A stretch of 64,000 bases of DNA, from assembly GCF_004799665.1 (NCBI RefSeq), contig NZ_CP031310.1:860887-924886 (forward strand). Direction: 5' to 3'. Source of the DNA: Halapricum salinum. Lineage in GTDB: Archaea > Halobacteriota > Halobacteria > Halobacteriales > Haloarculaceae. The translations under genes were made by a program, and so were the position numbers. The notes beneath the pieces were generated by a model. It was given only the letters and a program-made list of their open reading frames with translations. It was not told where the DNA came from and did not search any database. Of this stretch, positions 15,243-23,901 are shown in pieces. Positions within the stretch are counted from its first letter, which is position 1. Every line of letters begins with the position of its first letter.

Positions 15243-15995
15243 ATGATAGATCTAGAGAACGAAGTCGCGATCGTGACGGGCGCTGGACACGGGATCGGGG
15301 AAGCAGTCGCGAAACTACTGGCCGAAAACGGGGCCAAAGTAGCAGTGACAGACGTGGTCGACGGGCGCGAAGCAGTCGCCGAGAGCATCGAGTCCGCCGG
15401 TGGGAGTGCGATCGCGCGGGAGATGGACGTGACCGATCCCGAACAGGTCGAGGCAGTTGTCGACGAAGTCGTCGAGGAGTGGGGGGCAGTCGACATTCTG
15501 GTCAACAACGCTGGGGTATTCCCCGCTCAGGAACTCGATGAGATGACTCGGGAAGACTGGGACCGTGTCATCGACGTCAACCTCAACGGGGTGTTCAACT
15601 GTACCGAGGCGGTGTTACCTGTAATGCAGGAACAGGAATACGGCCGCATCGTCAACATCTCGTCGGCTTCTGGCGGACACATCGGCTGGGCGGGGACACT
15701 GGCTCACTACGCGGCAAGTAAGGGCGGCGTCGTCGGTTTCACCCGCAGCGCGGCGATCGCGCTCGGGCCGGACGGGATCACGATGAACGCAGTTATCCCG
15801 GGCATGATCGATACGGGAGCCGCCCAGGAGGTCTCCTCCGAGGAGGAGATCGAAGCAGCAGTCGGCATGACTCCGGTCGGTCGTCAGGGGACGCCGCGTG
15901 AGCTGGCCGGAGCAGTCGCGTACCTCAGCTCCGATCTGGCGGCGTTCGTCACCGGCACGACACTGGTCGTCGACGGCGGATACACGCTCGTTTGA
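15243..15995 (+). CDS. Short-chain dehydrogenase/reductase (FabG-like)
   Basis: The 250-residue classical SDR has the NAD(P)-binding TGAGHGIG near residue 13, NNAG at about 90, the catalytic Ser in NISSASG, Tyr/Lys in HYAASK, and the C-terminal VTGTTLVVDGGYTLV. It resembles 3-oxoacyl reductases, but the substrate cannot be assigned. Asp in the beta2 loop (VAVTDVVDG) suggests NAD(H) rather than NADP(H). The start is the ATG at 15243; an AT-rich box (GTATTATC, about 15206-15213) lies some 30 bases upstream. Confidence 0.9.
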   Translation: MIDLENEVAIVTGAGHGIGEAVAKLLAENGAKVAVTDVVDGREAVAESIESAGGSAIAREMDVTDPEQVEAVVDEVVEEWGAVDILVNNAGVFPAQELDEMTREDWDRVIDVNLNGVFNCTEAVLPVMQEQEYGRIVNISSASGGHIGWAGTLAHYAASKGGVVGFTRSAAIALGPDGITMNAVIPGMIDTGAAQEVSSEEEIEAAVGMTPVGRQGTPRELAGAVAYLSSDLAAFVTGTTLVVDGGYTLV

Positions 15996-16062
15996 ACGGG
16001 TTTCGGGCCACGCCGAAGGCGATCCACCCGGAATACCGTCCTCGATGGCGGTGCTCTCCCAC

Positions 16063-16106
16063 CTTTTTCTCGTTGGGTGGCCTGCGGCCACCACGCCTCG
16101 AAAAAG
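16063..16106. terminator. Bidirectional terminator between the SDR gene and sufS
   Basis: CTTTTT (16063-16068) and CGAAAAAG (16099-16106) flank a perfect 7-bp hairpin GGTGGCC-TGC-GGCCACC (16076-16092). U-tracts therefore follow the hairpin on both strands, as suits the convergent SDR and sufS genes. Confidence 0.65.
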
Positions 16107-16150
16107 CTGGATCAAAAAGCCGGTCTCTCACGACGCTCGAGACCGGAGAA

Positions 16151-16169
16151 ACGCGGCCTCTGGCCGCGT
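16151..16169 (-). terminator. Hairpins directly after sufS
   Basis: ACGCGGCC-TCT-GGCCGCGT is a perfect 8-bp stem ending three bases after the sufS stop. A second stem, CCGGTCTC/GAGACCGG, covers 16120-16146, and an oligo-A run near 16113-16118 gives U residues on the minus strand. Confidence 0.5.
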
Positions 16170-16172
16170 ATA

Positions 16173-17417
16173 CTACCCGAAGATCTGACGCGCGTCGTCG
16201 ATCGCGTCGATCAGGACGTCGATCTCCTCACGCGTGTTGTAGATGTAGAACGACGCTCGCGCGGTCGCAGCCACGCCGAGTTTGTCGTGCAGCGGCTGGG
16301 TACAGTGGTCGCCGGCCCGGATGGCCACGGCGTAGTCGTTGATGATCGACGAGAGGTCGTGTGCGTGAACGGAATCGATGTTGAACGAGACGAGGCCGCC
16401 GCGTTTCTCGCCGACGGGCGGGCCGAAGGTCTCGACGTCGTCGAACTCCGCGAAGCGTTCGAGGGCGTACTGGGCCAGCTCGTTCTCGTGGCGGGCGATC
16501 GACTCCATCCCGATGTCGTCCAGATAGTCACAGGCCTCCGCCAGCCCGATCCCCTGGGCGATGTTGGGAGTCCCGGCTTCGAACTTCCACGGCAACTCGT
16601 TCCAGCGTGACTCCTCGAAGGTGACCTTCTCGATCATGTCCCCGCCGTAGAGGAACGGCTCCATCTCTTCGAGCAGGTGCCGTTTTCCGTAGAGGACACC
16701 GCTGCCGGTGGGGCCACACATCTTGTGGCCCGAAAAGGCCAGAAAGTCCGCGTCGATGGCCTGGACATCGACCGGCCGGGTCGGGACCGACTGGGCGCCG
16801 TCGACGAAGATGTAGGCGTCGTGGTCGTGCGCGATGTCGGCGAGCTCGGAGACGGGGTTGATGGTTCCGAGGGTGTTCGAGACGTGGACGGCACTGACCA
16901 TCTGGGTATCGTCGGTGATCAGCTCGCGGGCGTGATCCATGTCGAGCCGGCCCTCGTCGTCGATTCGGATGTACTTGTCCTCCGCGCCGGTCCGCTCGCA
17001 GATCTGCTGCCACGTCACCAGGGAGGCGTGATGTTCCATCTCCGTGAGGACGACTTCGTCGCCAGGGCCGAGTTCGCGCAGCCCCCAGGCGTAGGCGACG
17101 AGGTTCTCGCTTTCGGTCGTGTTCTTGGTGAAGACGATCTCCTCGCGGCCCTCGGCGCCGATGAAGTCGGCGACGGTGTCGTGGGCCTCCTCGTAGGCGA
17201 TCGAAGCTTCCTGGCTGAGGTGGTGCAGCCCGCGGTGGACGTTTGCGTTGTAGGTGCGGTAGTACTCGGAGATGGCGTCGATGACCTGGTCGGGCTTCTG
17301 AGAGGTGGCTCCGTTGTCGAGATAGACCAGCGGCGTGCCATCGAACTCGCGATCGAGGATGGGGAAGTCCTCGCGGATCCGCTCGACGTCGAGGTGGTCG
17401 GATTCACTGACGGTCAT
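16173..17417 (-). CDS. sufS: SufS-type cysteine desulfurase
   Basis: This PLP enzyme takes sulfur from cysteine for Fe-S cluster assembly. At 414 residues it has the normal group II length. The PLP lysine is in FSGHKMCGP (about 235), the aspartate/histidine pocket in FVDGAQSVPT (about 212), TEMEHHASLVTW holds the stacking His, and the catalytic Cys is in RAGDHCTQPLH (about 372). The usual haloarchaeal partners SufBCD are not nearby. The 2Fe-2S subunit of the Mo hydroxylase to the right would need such clusters, but the link is only by proximity. Confidence 0.95.
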   Translation of the reverse strand: MTVSESDHLDVERIREDFPILDREFDGTPLVYLDNGATSQKPDQVIDAISEYYRTYNANVHRGLHHLSQEASIAYEEAHDTVADFIGAEGREEIVFTKNTTESENLVAYAWGLRELGPGDEVVLTEMEHHASLVTWQQICERTGAEDKYIRIDDEGRLDMDHARELITDDTQMVSAVHVSNTLGTINPVSELADIAHDHDAYIFVDGAQSVPTRPVDVQAIDADFLAFSGHKMCGPTGSGVLYGKRHLLEEMEPFLYGGDMIEKVTFEESRWNELPWKFEAGTPNIAQGIGLAEACDYLDDIGMESIARHENELAQYALERFAEFDDVETFGPPVGEKRGGLVSFNIDSVHAHDLSSIINDYAVAIRAGDHCTQPLHDKLGVAATARASFYIYNTREEIDVLIDAIDDARQIFG

Positions 17418-17504
17418 TACGTACGTATCGGGCCCCCAGCCTGGTGATTCCTTCGGTTTGCCTAAAATAGTGCGACGGGAACGAACCGGAACGCACCCAG
17501 CAGG

Positions 17505-18107
17505 TCAGACGATAGTGATCTCGTCGACGATCCGCTCGGACCCTTCGACGCCGTCGCCCTCGACGACGATCTCGTAGGTATACGTTCCAGGGGAGACGTC
17601 TTCGTCCGTCGAGAGCTTCCCGCCCCACTCTTCGGGGCGGAACTCCTCGTGAGGACCCGACCAGTCGAGTTCGATCGGATCGAAATCGGCACTGGGGAAC
17701 TCGACAGTGACCGATTCGAGCGACTCCGCGCCGAGGTGCTGGCCCGTTTCGCCATCGAAGACGTCGACGTTCATCGCGATATCCATACCGGCTGCGAACC
17801 GGCGGATACTCGCACAGCCGCCCCCGTTGCCGCCGCCCGGCGCCGTCGTGGTCGGAGCGTCGGTAACGGTCGTGTTTCCGGACGGCGTTCCCCCGTTTCC
17901 GTTCCCGTTTCCGTTCCCGTTCCCGTTCCCGTTTCCACCGTCGTCGTCGGGCCCCGGATCGGTGATGTAGTTACACCCTGCGAGGCCGACAGTTGCCCAC
18001 GTCGCCGCACCTGAAGCGACGACTCGTCGCCGCGTAAGGTGCGCTCCTGTCTCCTCATCAGCGCCACCGTTCCGATTCGCGTCCGTTCCTTCCTCGTCGT
18101 GGCTCAT
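17505..18107 (-). CDS. Tat lipoprotein with one beta-sandwich-like repeat
   Basis: The ATG at 18107 gives 200 residues with a twin-arginine lipoprotein signal: RRRVVASGAATWATVGLAGC (about 30-49). A (GN)n-rich linker follows (about 58-85). The C-terminal domain (about 100-200) resembles the repeats of the neighbouring divergent lipoprotein: a Cys near its start, an amphipathic MDIAMNVDVFDGETGQ strand, SVTVEFP, and PGTYTYEIVVEG. It is likely anchored outside the cell membrane. A TTAAG box A about 30 bases upstream (18133-18140) fits a leaderless mRNA. Function is unknown. Confidence 0.85.
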   Translation of the reverse strand: MSHDEEGTDANRNGGADEETGAHLTRRRVVASGAATWATVGLAGCNYITDPGPDDDGGNGNGNGNGNGNGNGGTPSGNTTVTDAPTTTAPGGGNGGGCASIRRFAAGMDIAMNVDVFDGETGQHLGAESLESVTVEFPSADFDPIELDWSGPHEEFRPEEWGGKLSTDEDVSPGTYTYEIVVEGDGVEGSERIVDEITIV

Positions 18108-18208
18108 TGTACTCGGCACTATCAGTGCAACCCACTTAAGAACCGCTGCCGTTCCGAGTTTGTGGGATTGCTCAGCTAGCAACTGACCGGAATTCCGATT
18201 ATCCAAAC

Positions 18209-18347
18209 CTAAACAGCTAAACGTTCACTCTAAGCCATATATTTTGCCAGTGTTAGGCTTTATAGACTCTAAAACGTCATAGATAGGCCATTCCCATCCG
18301 GCAAAAACACCGAAAGGGGTTAATATGTTGCCCCCAAACGTGTTTAG
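18209..18347. promoter_or_regulatory. Divergent promoter region with repeated GTTTAG half-sites
   Basis: The AT-rich intergenic region between the two lipoprotein genes carries CTAAAC (GTTTAG on the other strand) at 18209-18214 and 18217-18222, and CGTGTTTAG at 18339-18347, seven bases before the ATG. The same 9-mer forms the left half of an inverted repeat upstream of the ABC binding protein (21787-21795). A box A for the rightward gene is GTTAATATG (about 18319-18327). Confidence 0.45.
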
Positions 18348-18353
18348 TACAAG

Positions 18354-19430
18354 ATGACGCCTAGCACTGGACCGGAGACAGACGACGCGACAGACAGTTC
18401 AGACTCCAAGCAGTTGACGACGCGACGGAAACTGATGGCGACGGGTGCAGCGACCTGGGCGACGGTCGGCCTCGCAGGGTGCACCGGTAACGACGGCGGT
18501 AACGGCAACGGAAACGGAGACACGACGGAGCCGTCCGGCAACGGAAACGGCAACGGCGACACCACGACGGAACCGACACCCACGCCGACCCCGTCCCCAC
18601 AGCCGGAGAACTACATCGTCTCGACGAACACCTACTGGAACGGTCACCCCGCACCCGAAGGGACCGGCGGCTACGTCGGGACGTGTTCGCCCGAACGACA
18701 GTTCCGCCGAGATATGGACGTGACGTTCGTCATCGGCGTCTGGGATCCCGACACCGGGGATCCAGTCACCGACGACGTCGTCGACTCGGCGACGGTCTCG
18801 TTCCCTGACCGACCGTTCGACGACGTCGAACTGGAGTTCGTCCCCGCCGAGGAAGAGGGCGACAAGCCCCAGTGGAACGGCACCTTCGACATCCCGGACG
18901 ACGCCGAGAGCGGCTCGGTCGCCTACGAGCTTCAGGTCTCGGACGGCGACGCCAACTTCTACGAAGTCGGAATCGCATCGGCAGGGTTCACGATCATCGA
19001 TCCCGAGCCGACCGGAGCGACGAACTACGTCGTCACGACCGAGACCTTCTGGAACGGCCATCCCGCGCCGGACGGAACCAACGGCTTCGTCGGTGCGTGT
19101 TCGCCCGAACGGCAGTTCCGCGCCAGCGACATGGATGTGACGTTCGTGATCGGGCTCTACAACGGGTCGTCCGGAGAGTTCGTGGGTGCGAGTGCCGTCG
19201 ACTCCGTGATGGTCACCTTCCCAGACTCCGACCAGTTCGACGCCGTGGAACTCAGCTATCAGGAACCTGCCGAGAACACCGAAGAGCAGTGGAACGGCAC
19301 GCTGGCGCTGACCGAGATGGACTCCGTCCCCCCGGGCACGTATACCTACGAAGTCGACGTCCAGGGTGCAGACGGCAACGTCACCGACCTCGGTGTCGCG
19401 TCGGATAGCTTCACCGTCATCGAAGAGTAG
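18354..19430 (+). CDS. Tat lipoprotein with two about 130-residue repeats
   Basis: The 358-residue protein has a Tat signal with lipobox (RRKLMATGAATWATVGLAGC, about residues 24-43) and a Gly-Asn/Thr-Pro linker (about 45-80). Two tandem domains follow, starting near 84 and 222. Each opens with N-Y-(I/V)-V-(S/T)-T, contains WNGHPAP, a CSPERQFR motif with one Cys, MDVTFVIG, and a closing TYE/YELQV-type strand. The divergent lipoprotein at 17505 has one diverged copy, so this is a local paralogous family. It sits next to the CoxG, flavin reductase and ABC importer genes, and a surface role in substrate capture is possible but unproven. Confidence 0.85.
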   Translation: MTPSTGPETDDATDSSDSKQLTTRRKLMATGAATWATVGLAGCTGNDGGNGNGNGDTTEPSGNGNGNGDTTTEPTPTPTPSPQPENYIVSTNTYWNGHPAPEGTGGYVGTCSPERQFRRDMDVTFVIGVWDPDTGDPVTDDVVDSATVSFPDRPFDDVELEFVPAEEEGDKPQWNGTFDIPDDAESGSVAYELQVSDGDANFYEVGIASAGFTIIDPEPTGATNYVVTTETFWNGHPAPDGTNGFVGACSPERQFRASDMDVTFVIGLYNGSSGEFVGASAVDSVMVTFPDSDQFDAVELSYQEPAENTEEQWNGTLALTEMDSVPPGTYTYEVDVQGADGNVTDLGVASDSFTVIEE

Positions 19431-19517
19431 CCCGGTTGGGCCAGTTCTCAGTTTCTCGCATTCGCCGAAGGATAGTAACCCCCTCCCGTTGTACACGCAG
19501 CATAGAGCCATCTACGT

Positions 19518-20048
19518 ATGAGCCAAGACAATGAGCAATCTCCCGAGGAAGAGCCGGTCGATGAGGGCAGCAAGCGTCTGGAGTTCGCCGACGCGGTCGA
19601 ACTCGCGACGACTAAGGAACACCTCTGGTCGCTCATCTCCGATCCGGAGACGCTGACCGAGTGCGTCCCGGGCGCGGAGTCGATCGAGCGCGTCTCCGAA
19701 CGGAAGTACGAGCTCGATATCACTCGCGGCGTGGCCTCGATGTCGCTGTCGCTGACCGGCGAGGCGGAGTTCGTGGAGATGAACCCGCCGGACTACATCG
19801 TCACGACCGGGTACGCGTTCGGTTCCAAGACTGGCAGCGAGTTCGACATCCTCGCGGCCATGGAGATGGAGGAACTCGACGCCGAGACTGTCGAACTGAC
19901 CTACCGGGCGGAAGTCGAGTACAGCGGCGGCGTCGCGACGATTCCCAAACGCGTCATCAAGCCGATCGTCAAACGCGATGTCGACACCTACTTCGACAAT
20001 GTCCGGACGCTCGTCGAGAGCGAGACGTCACAGTCCCCGGAAGCGTAA
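19518..20048 (+). CDS. CoxG-like SRPBCC protein
   Basis: The 176-residue SRPBCC-fold protein of the CO dehydrogenase subunit G family has the typical opening (VELATTKEHLWSLISDPETL, VPGAESIERVSERKYE) and a C-terminal KPIVKRDVDTYFDNVRTLVE that CoxG proteins share. CoxG helps membrane recruitment or maturation of CO dehydrogenase in Bacteria, and relatives accompany other Mo hydroxylases. A second CoxG copy is at 29290 in the Mo-hydroxylase operon. The N-terminal 25 residues are acidic and probably disordered. Confidence 0.85.
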   Translation: MSQDNEQSPEEEPVDEGSKRLEFADAVELATTKEHLWSLISDPETLTECVPGAESIERVSERKYELDITRGVASMSLSLTGEAEFVEMNPPDYIVTTGYAFGSKTGSEFDILAAMEMEELDAETVELTYRAEVEYSGGVATIPKRVIKPIVKRDVDTYFDNVRTLVESETSQSPEA

Positions 20049-20079
20049 CCCTTAGTTCGATCCGACAAAATCCACTCCT

Positions 20080-20739
20080 ATGACAGCCACTGATCCGACC
20101 GACCACTTCGACGAAATCTCCCAGTTCGACTCGAAATCGCTGTTCAAACCCAAGGTCGTCTCGCTCGTCGTGACCAACAGCCCGGAGACTGGCCCGAACG
20201 TGATGACAGCCTCCTGGTGGATGCTGGCGGGGTACGACCCGCTTCGCTACCAGCTTGCGGTCAGTCACAAGACCCACACCTACGATATCATCGAACGTAA
20301 TCCCGAGTTCGTCCTGGCCGCGCCTTCGACGGACATGATCGACGCGCTGACGCTCTGTGGGCAGGTCAGCGGTCGCGACCTCGACAAGATCGACCACCTC
20401 GGACTGGAGACGATTCCCGGACAGGATGTGGACGTCCCGCTCCTGGCCGACGCCGTCGGCAACATCGAGTGTTCGGTGATGGAGTCGTTCGAGTTCGAGA
20501 ACTGCACCTACTACTTCGGGAACGTCGAGAACGCCTACGTGACAAAAGACGGGCTGGACGGGCGCATGCTCTCGCTGGACGATGCGGACGTGCTGGCGTA
20601 CATGGGCAGCGACTGGGGCGAAGACGACACCGACACGAAGTACCGGTACTACGCCGACCTCGGTCCCGAGAACCTCGAACGGTATCCCGGCGACGAGGTC
20701 ATCGAGTCGCTGCCGGACGACGTAGCCGAGGATCTCTGA
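20080..20739 (+). CDS. Flavin reductase-like (split-barrel FMN) protein
   Basis: The 219-residue protein has the flavin reductase-like split barrel: VSLVVTNSPETGPNVMTASWWMLAGYDP (FMN-binding region, about 25-52), VSHKTHTYDIIERNPEFVLAAP, the LCGQVSGRDLDKIDH motif, and IECSVMESFEFENCTYYFGNV. Members reduce flavin with NAD(P)H, act as partners of flavin-dependent monooxygenases, or bind FMN as oxidoreductases. A TTAG box about 27 bases upstream points to a leaderless mRNA separate from coxG. Its TGA abuts the TCA (stop complement) of the convergent ABC ATPase gene. Confidence 0.85.
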   Translation: MTATDPTDHFDEISQFDSKSLFKPKVVSLVVTNSPETGPNVMTASWWMLAGYDPLRYQLAVSHKTHTYDIIERNPEFVLAAPSTDMIDALTLCGQVSGRDLDKIDHLGLETIPGQDVDVPLLADAVGNIECSVMESFEFENCTYYFGNVENAYVTKDGLDGRMLSLDDADVLAYMGSDWGEDDTDTKYRYYADLGPENLERYPGDEVIESLPDDVAEDL

Positions 20740-21528
20740 TCAGATCTCTTCGAGTCCCAGGTCAGATCTGAGGCGCGCTTTGATCTCTTGGAACCGGTCG
20801 CTGCTCTCGACGTCGAGCCGACGGTTCCACCGCGGCCGCTCGAAGTCGACGTCGATCCGGTCGATGATCGTCGCCGGCTTCTCCGAGAGGACCAGGATCG
20901 TGTCGGCCATGTAGATCGCCTCGTCGATGTCGTGGGTGACGAACACGACCGTCTTCCGGTCGTCGTGCCACAGTTTGAGCAGTTCCGTCTGGAGGCGGTC
21001 TTTCGTCTGGGCGTCCAGCGAGCCGAACGGTTCGTCCATCAGCAGGATGTCAGGGTCGACCGCCAGCGCTCGAGCCAGTCCGACCCGCTGTTGCATTCCT
21101 CCGGAGAGTTCCTTGGGGTAACAGTCCCCGAACCCCTCCAGCCCGACTCGGTCGAGCCACTCTCGGGCGATCTCGTCTCGTTTTCCTTTCTCGACGTCAC
21201 CCTGCACCTTCAGCCCCGTGGATACGTTCTCCAGGACGGACTTCCAGGGTAACAACACGAAGTCCTGGAACACCATCGAAACGTCGGGGTGGGGACGCGA
21301 TCCGTCGCCGGAGACGCCGGTGCCGTCGAGTTCGATCGTCCCTGCCGTCTGGTCGACGGTCCTCGCGATGGTCTTCAGCAGGGTCGTCTTTCCGCACCCG
21401 GACGGTCCCAGAACGACGACGAACTCCCCAGGATCGACGTCGAAACTCACGTTCTCGAAGACGACGAGCTCGTCTGCCCCCGACTCGAACGTTTTGGAGA
21501 GCCCGTCGACCCTGATCGACTTGCTCAT
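20740..21528 (-). CDS. ABC importer ATPase, NitT/TauT (SsuB/TauB) type
   Basis: The 262-residue ATPase has Walker A GPSGCGKTT, Q-loop VFQDFVLLPW, signature LSGGMQQR, Walker B ILLMDEPFGSLD and switch FVTHDIDEAIYMAD. The LPW after the Q-loop and DEAIYMAD are characteristic of nitrate/sulfonate/taurine-type importers. The box A TTTAAG near 21556-21561 supports the ATG at 21528. The matching lipoprotein and permease genes are divergent (21898 and 23060), so the transporter is split over two transcripts. Confidence 0.93.
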   Translation of the reverse strand: MSKSIRVDGLSKTFESGADELVVFENVSFDVDPGEFVVVLGPSGCGKTTLLKTIARTVDQTAGTIELDGTGVSGDGSRPHPDVSMVFQDFVLLPWKSVLENVSTGLKVQGDVEKGKRDEIAREWLDRVGLEGFGDCYPKELSGGMQQRVGLARALAVDPDILLMDEPFGSLDAQTKDRLQTELLKLWHDDRKTVVFVTHDIDEAIYMADTILVLSEKPATIIDRIDVDFERPRWNRRLDVESSDRFQEIKARLRSDLGLEEI

Positions 21529-21897
21529 GGTAGTGACCAGCCCCTCGAACACTTAAACGGATTGGGGACACTGCGGTGACCTCCGCTGCTGTCGGACATC
21601 GCACTGTTGCGTAGACCTATCCCCCGTGATCTCGATCGGTACGCGCGCGGCCTCCACGGGAAAGACCGCAGTGCTGTCTGGTGAATTGGGACGATCTCGG
21701 CGTGGCTGTGTGCTATTGCAGGAATGTAATATATAAAAGTTTCTTTTTAGGAGATTAATGTCCTCGACCACAATTCTGCTAAATGGCGTGTTTAGTCTTG
21801 TTAAGCGGTAAACACGGCAATTAGTCTATTGAGTCTCCCTTCCCAAATGACCGGAAACGGCACCCATTATAAGTTGCTCCCCGATAAATTTCGGTCC
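21529..21897. promoter_or_regulatory. Divergent regulatory region with an 8-bp inverted repeat
   Basis: No gene is visible in these 369 bases. CGTGTTTA (21787-21794) and TAAACACG (21809-21816) are perfect complements 14 bases apart, about 50-80 bases upstream of the box A of the binding-protein gene. This is a plausible position for an activator site. The stretch 21725-21830 is AT-rich compared with its surroundings. Confidence 0.55.
21866..21873 (+). promoter_or_regulatory. Box A of the ABC binding-protein gene
   Basis: ATTATAAG lies 25-32 bases before the GTG at 21898. That spacing fits a leaderless transcript starting there and argues against the upstream in-frame ATG at 21847, which lies before the box. 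Confidence 0.6.
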
Positions 21898-23052
21898 GTG
21901 ACCCGAAACGAATACGCCAGTTCTGGAGCGGGACGGGCTAGAAGCGGCACTGAACACCGGTCGGCAACGACATCCCGGCGAGGGTTTCTCGTCGGCGCTG
22001 GCGCGACGACGCTCGCGACGCTCGCTGGTTGTATCGGAAATATCGGTGGCGACGACGGCTCGACGCAGCAAGTGACGTACCGTCACCGGTACAAGCGAAC
22101 CGGGATCGGGACCGGCCTCAACGACGCCGGTGTCGAACTCGGCACGTGGGAAGAAGAAGGACTCGACGTGTCCTTCGAGACGTCCTCGGGGTCGAAGGCG
22201 GCAGCCCAGTCGGTCGCCAGTGGCAACGACATGTTCGGCAACGCCGGTATCAGCACCGTGCTCGGTCTCAACCAGGAAGGTGCCGACCTGGTCGTCATCG
22301 GGCAGCTTCTCGACCCGATGGGCGGTGTCGTGACGACGGGCGAGCAGGGGATTACGACGTGGTCGGATCTCGAAGGGAAGACCGTCGGGAAATACCCCTA
22401 TGGATCGACTGGTCCCGAGGCGAAAGCGGCGATGCAGAAAGAGGGCGTCGACGTCTCGGCGATCACCTTCCAGAACGTCCAGCCAGGTAACGGCGAGCAG
22501 CTTCTATTCAATGGAAACATCGATGCGATGATCAAGTTCGTCCCATTGAGCAAGGCGCGGCTGCTCGACGAGGGATACTCTCCGAACGTTCTGATCACGT
22601 CACACGTTCTCGATCACCTCGGCATCTCACTGTACACGCGTCGGGAGGTCGTCGAGGAACAACCCGAAACCGTCGACAGCTTCGTTCGCGGGTGGCTGAA
22701 AGCCTACCAGATCTTCGCCAACCAGATCGACGAGGTCTTCGAAATCTACACGCCACTCGCCGTGGAAGGGTTCGACGAGGAGATTCAACGCGAAGCGCTC
22801 CCGGAGTATTACGCGGCACAGGTGCCCGACCCGTCGATCGGTACCGAATACGGGAAAGGCTGGACCGACTCCGAAAAGTTGGACCGGACGATCGAGACCT
22901 TCAGCGACGCCGGACTGATCGACGGTGGCGTCGACGCCGAAGCGATGTACACCAACGAGTTTATCGACGACAACCGGGAGCTGGCCGTCGAGACGGCAAC
23001 GGAGATTTACGACCGTCTAGAGGACTTCGAAATCGGGCCAAACTACATCTAA
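21898..23052 (+). CDS. ABC importer substrate-binding lipoprotein (NMT1/TauA/SsuA type)
   Basis: From the GTG at 21898 the protein has 384 residues. A Tat lipoprotein signal is clear: TSRRGFLVGAGATTLATLAGC. The mature part is a two-lobed binding protein of the NitT/TauT class: VELGTWEEEGLDVSFETSSGSK, GNDMFGNAGISTVL, TTWSDLEGKTVGKYPYGSTG, and the hinge MIKFVPLSKARLLDEGY. An ATG at 21847 would add 17 residues. The ligand is unknown; family members bind taurine, sulfonates, nitrate, pyrimidines or aromatic acids. The permease follows after seven bases. Confidence 0.9.
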   Translation: MTRNEYASSGAGRARSGTEHRSATTSRRGFLVGAGATTLATLAGCIGNIGGDDGSTQQVTYRHRYKRTGIGTGLNDAGVELGTWEEEGLDVSFETSSGSKAAAQSVASGNDMFGNAGISTVLGLNQEGADLVVIGQLLDPMGGVVTTGEQGITTWSDLEGKTVGKYPYGSTGPEAKAAMQKEGVDVSAITFQNVQPGNGEQLLFNGNIDAMIKFVPLSKARLLDEGYSPNVLITSHVLDHLGISLYTRREVVEEQPETVDSFVRGWLKAYQIFANQIDEVFEIYTPLAVEGFDEEIQREALPEYYAAQVPDPSIGTEYGKGWTDSEKLDRTIETFSDAGLIDGGVDAEAMYTNEFIDDNRELAVETATEIYDRLEDFEIGPNYI

Positions 23053-23059
23053 CTCCAGT

Positions 23060-23833
23060 ATGCGCCGGCCGACTGTCCCCCGATGGCGGCAGTTGTTCTC
23101 CCGGAAGATCCAGCTCCCGGCAGCCGTACTGGTCGTCGTGGTGAGCGCCTGGGAGTACGGTGTGCCGGAGATGGGGATCCAACCGTTTATCCTCCCGACC
23201 CCGTCGGCGATCATCGTCGCGTTCGTCGAAAACCACGAGACGATCCTCGCGGAGTTGCAGGTCACGCTCCGGGTGTTCGCCATCGCGTTCGGGCTGACGC
23301 TCGTTACGGGATATCTGATGGCGCTCCTGATGTTCGAGTGGAAGGTCCTGGAAGCCACGTTCTTCCCGTACATCATCGTGATCCGGTCGATCCCGATCGT
23401 GACGCTGCTGCCGATCTTCATCACCTGGTTCGGGTTCGGCGGCCAGACCGTGATCGTCGTCAGCTACCTCATCAGTTTCTTCCCGATGGTCGTCAACACG
23501 CTGTCTGGCTTTCAAGAGACCGATGGGCAACTCGTGGAGATGCTGGAGAGTTTCTCGGCCAGCCGCTGGGAGGTCTACAGAGACGTCTACTTTTACTCGT
23601 CGTTGCCGACCGTCTTTGCGGGGATCAAGATCAGCGTTATCCTCGCGTTTACCGGTACGATCGTCGGCGAACTCGTCCTTGCTAACCAGGGGATCGGCGC
23701 GCTCATCATCGAGTACAACAGTACCTTCGCCACCCCCGAGATGTTCGCGGCGGTGTTCACGGTCTCGCTCTCCTCGCTGTGCTGTTTCGGCGCCGTGGTC
23801 GGCCTCGAACGGCTGTTCGTCGACTGGACCTGA
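23060..23833 (+). CDS. ABC importer permease, NitT/TauT type
   Basis: The 257-residue membrane protein has about six spans and the conserved cytoplasmic loop for the ATPase (FSASRWEVYRDVYFYSSLPTVFAG, the EAA-like motif near residue 175). PFILPTPSAI and FGLTLVTGYLMAL are typical of the SsuC/TauC family. It lies seven bases after the binding-protein gene, so both are probably co-transcribed. The ATPase partner is at 20740. Only one permease gene is present, so the pore would be a homodimer. Confidence 0.92.
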   Translation: MRRPTVPRWRQLFSRKIQLPAAVLVVVVSAWEYGVPEMGIQPFILPTPSAIIVAFVENHETILAELQVTLRVFAIAFGLTLVTGYLMALLMFEWKVLEATFFPYIIVIRSIPIVTLLPIFITWFGFGGQTVIVVSYLISFFPMVVNTLSGFQETDGQLVEMLESFSASRWEVYRDVYFYSSLPTVFAGIKISVILAFTGTIVGELVLANQGIGALIIEYNSTFATPEMFAAVFTVSLSSLCCFGAVVGLERLFVDWT

Positions 23834-23901
23834 CGTTCGCTCCGGCGGCTGGACGGTGGCGCTCGACTCGTCGCTGCTGCACCGGGTTCTGCCGCGTCGT
23901 C

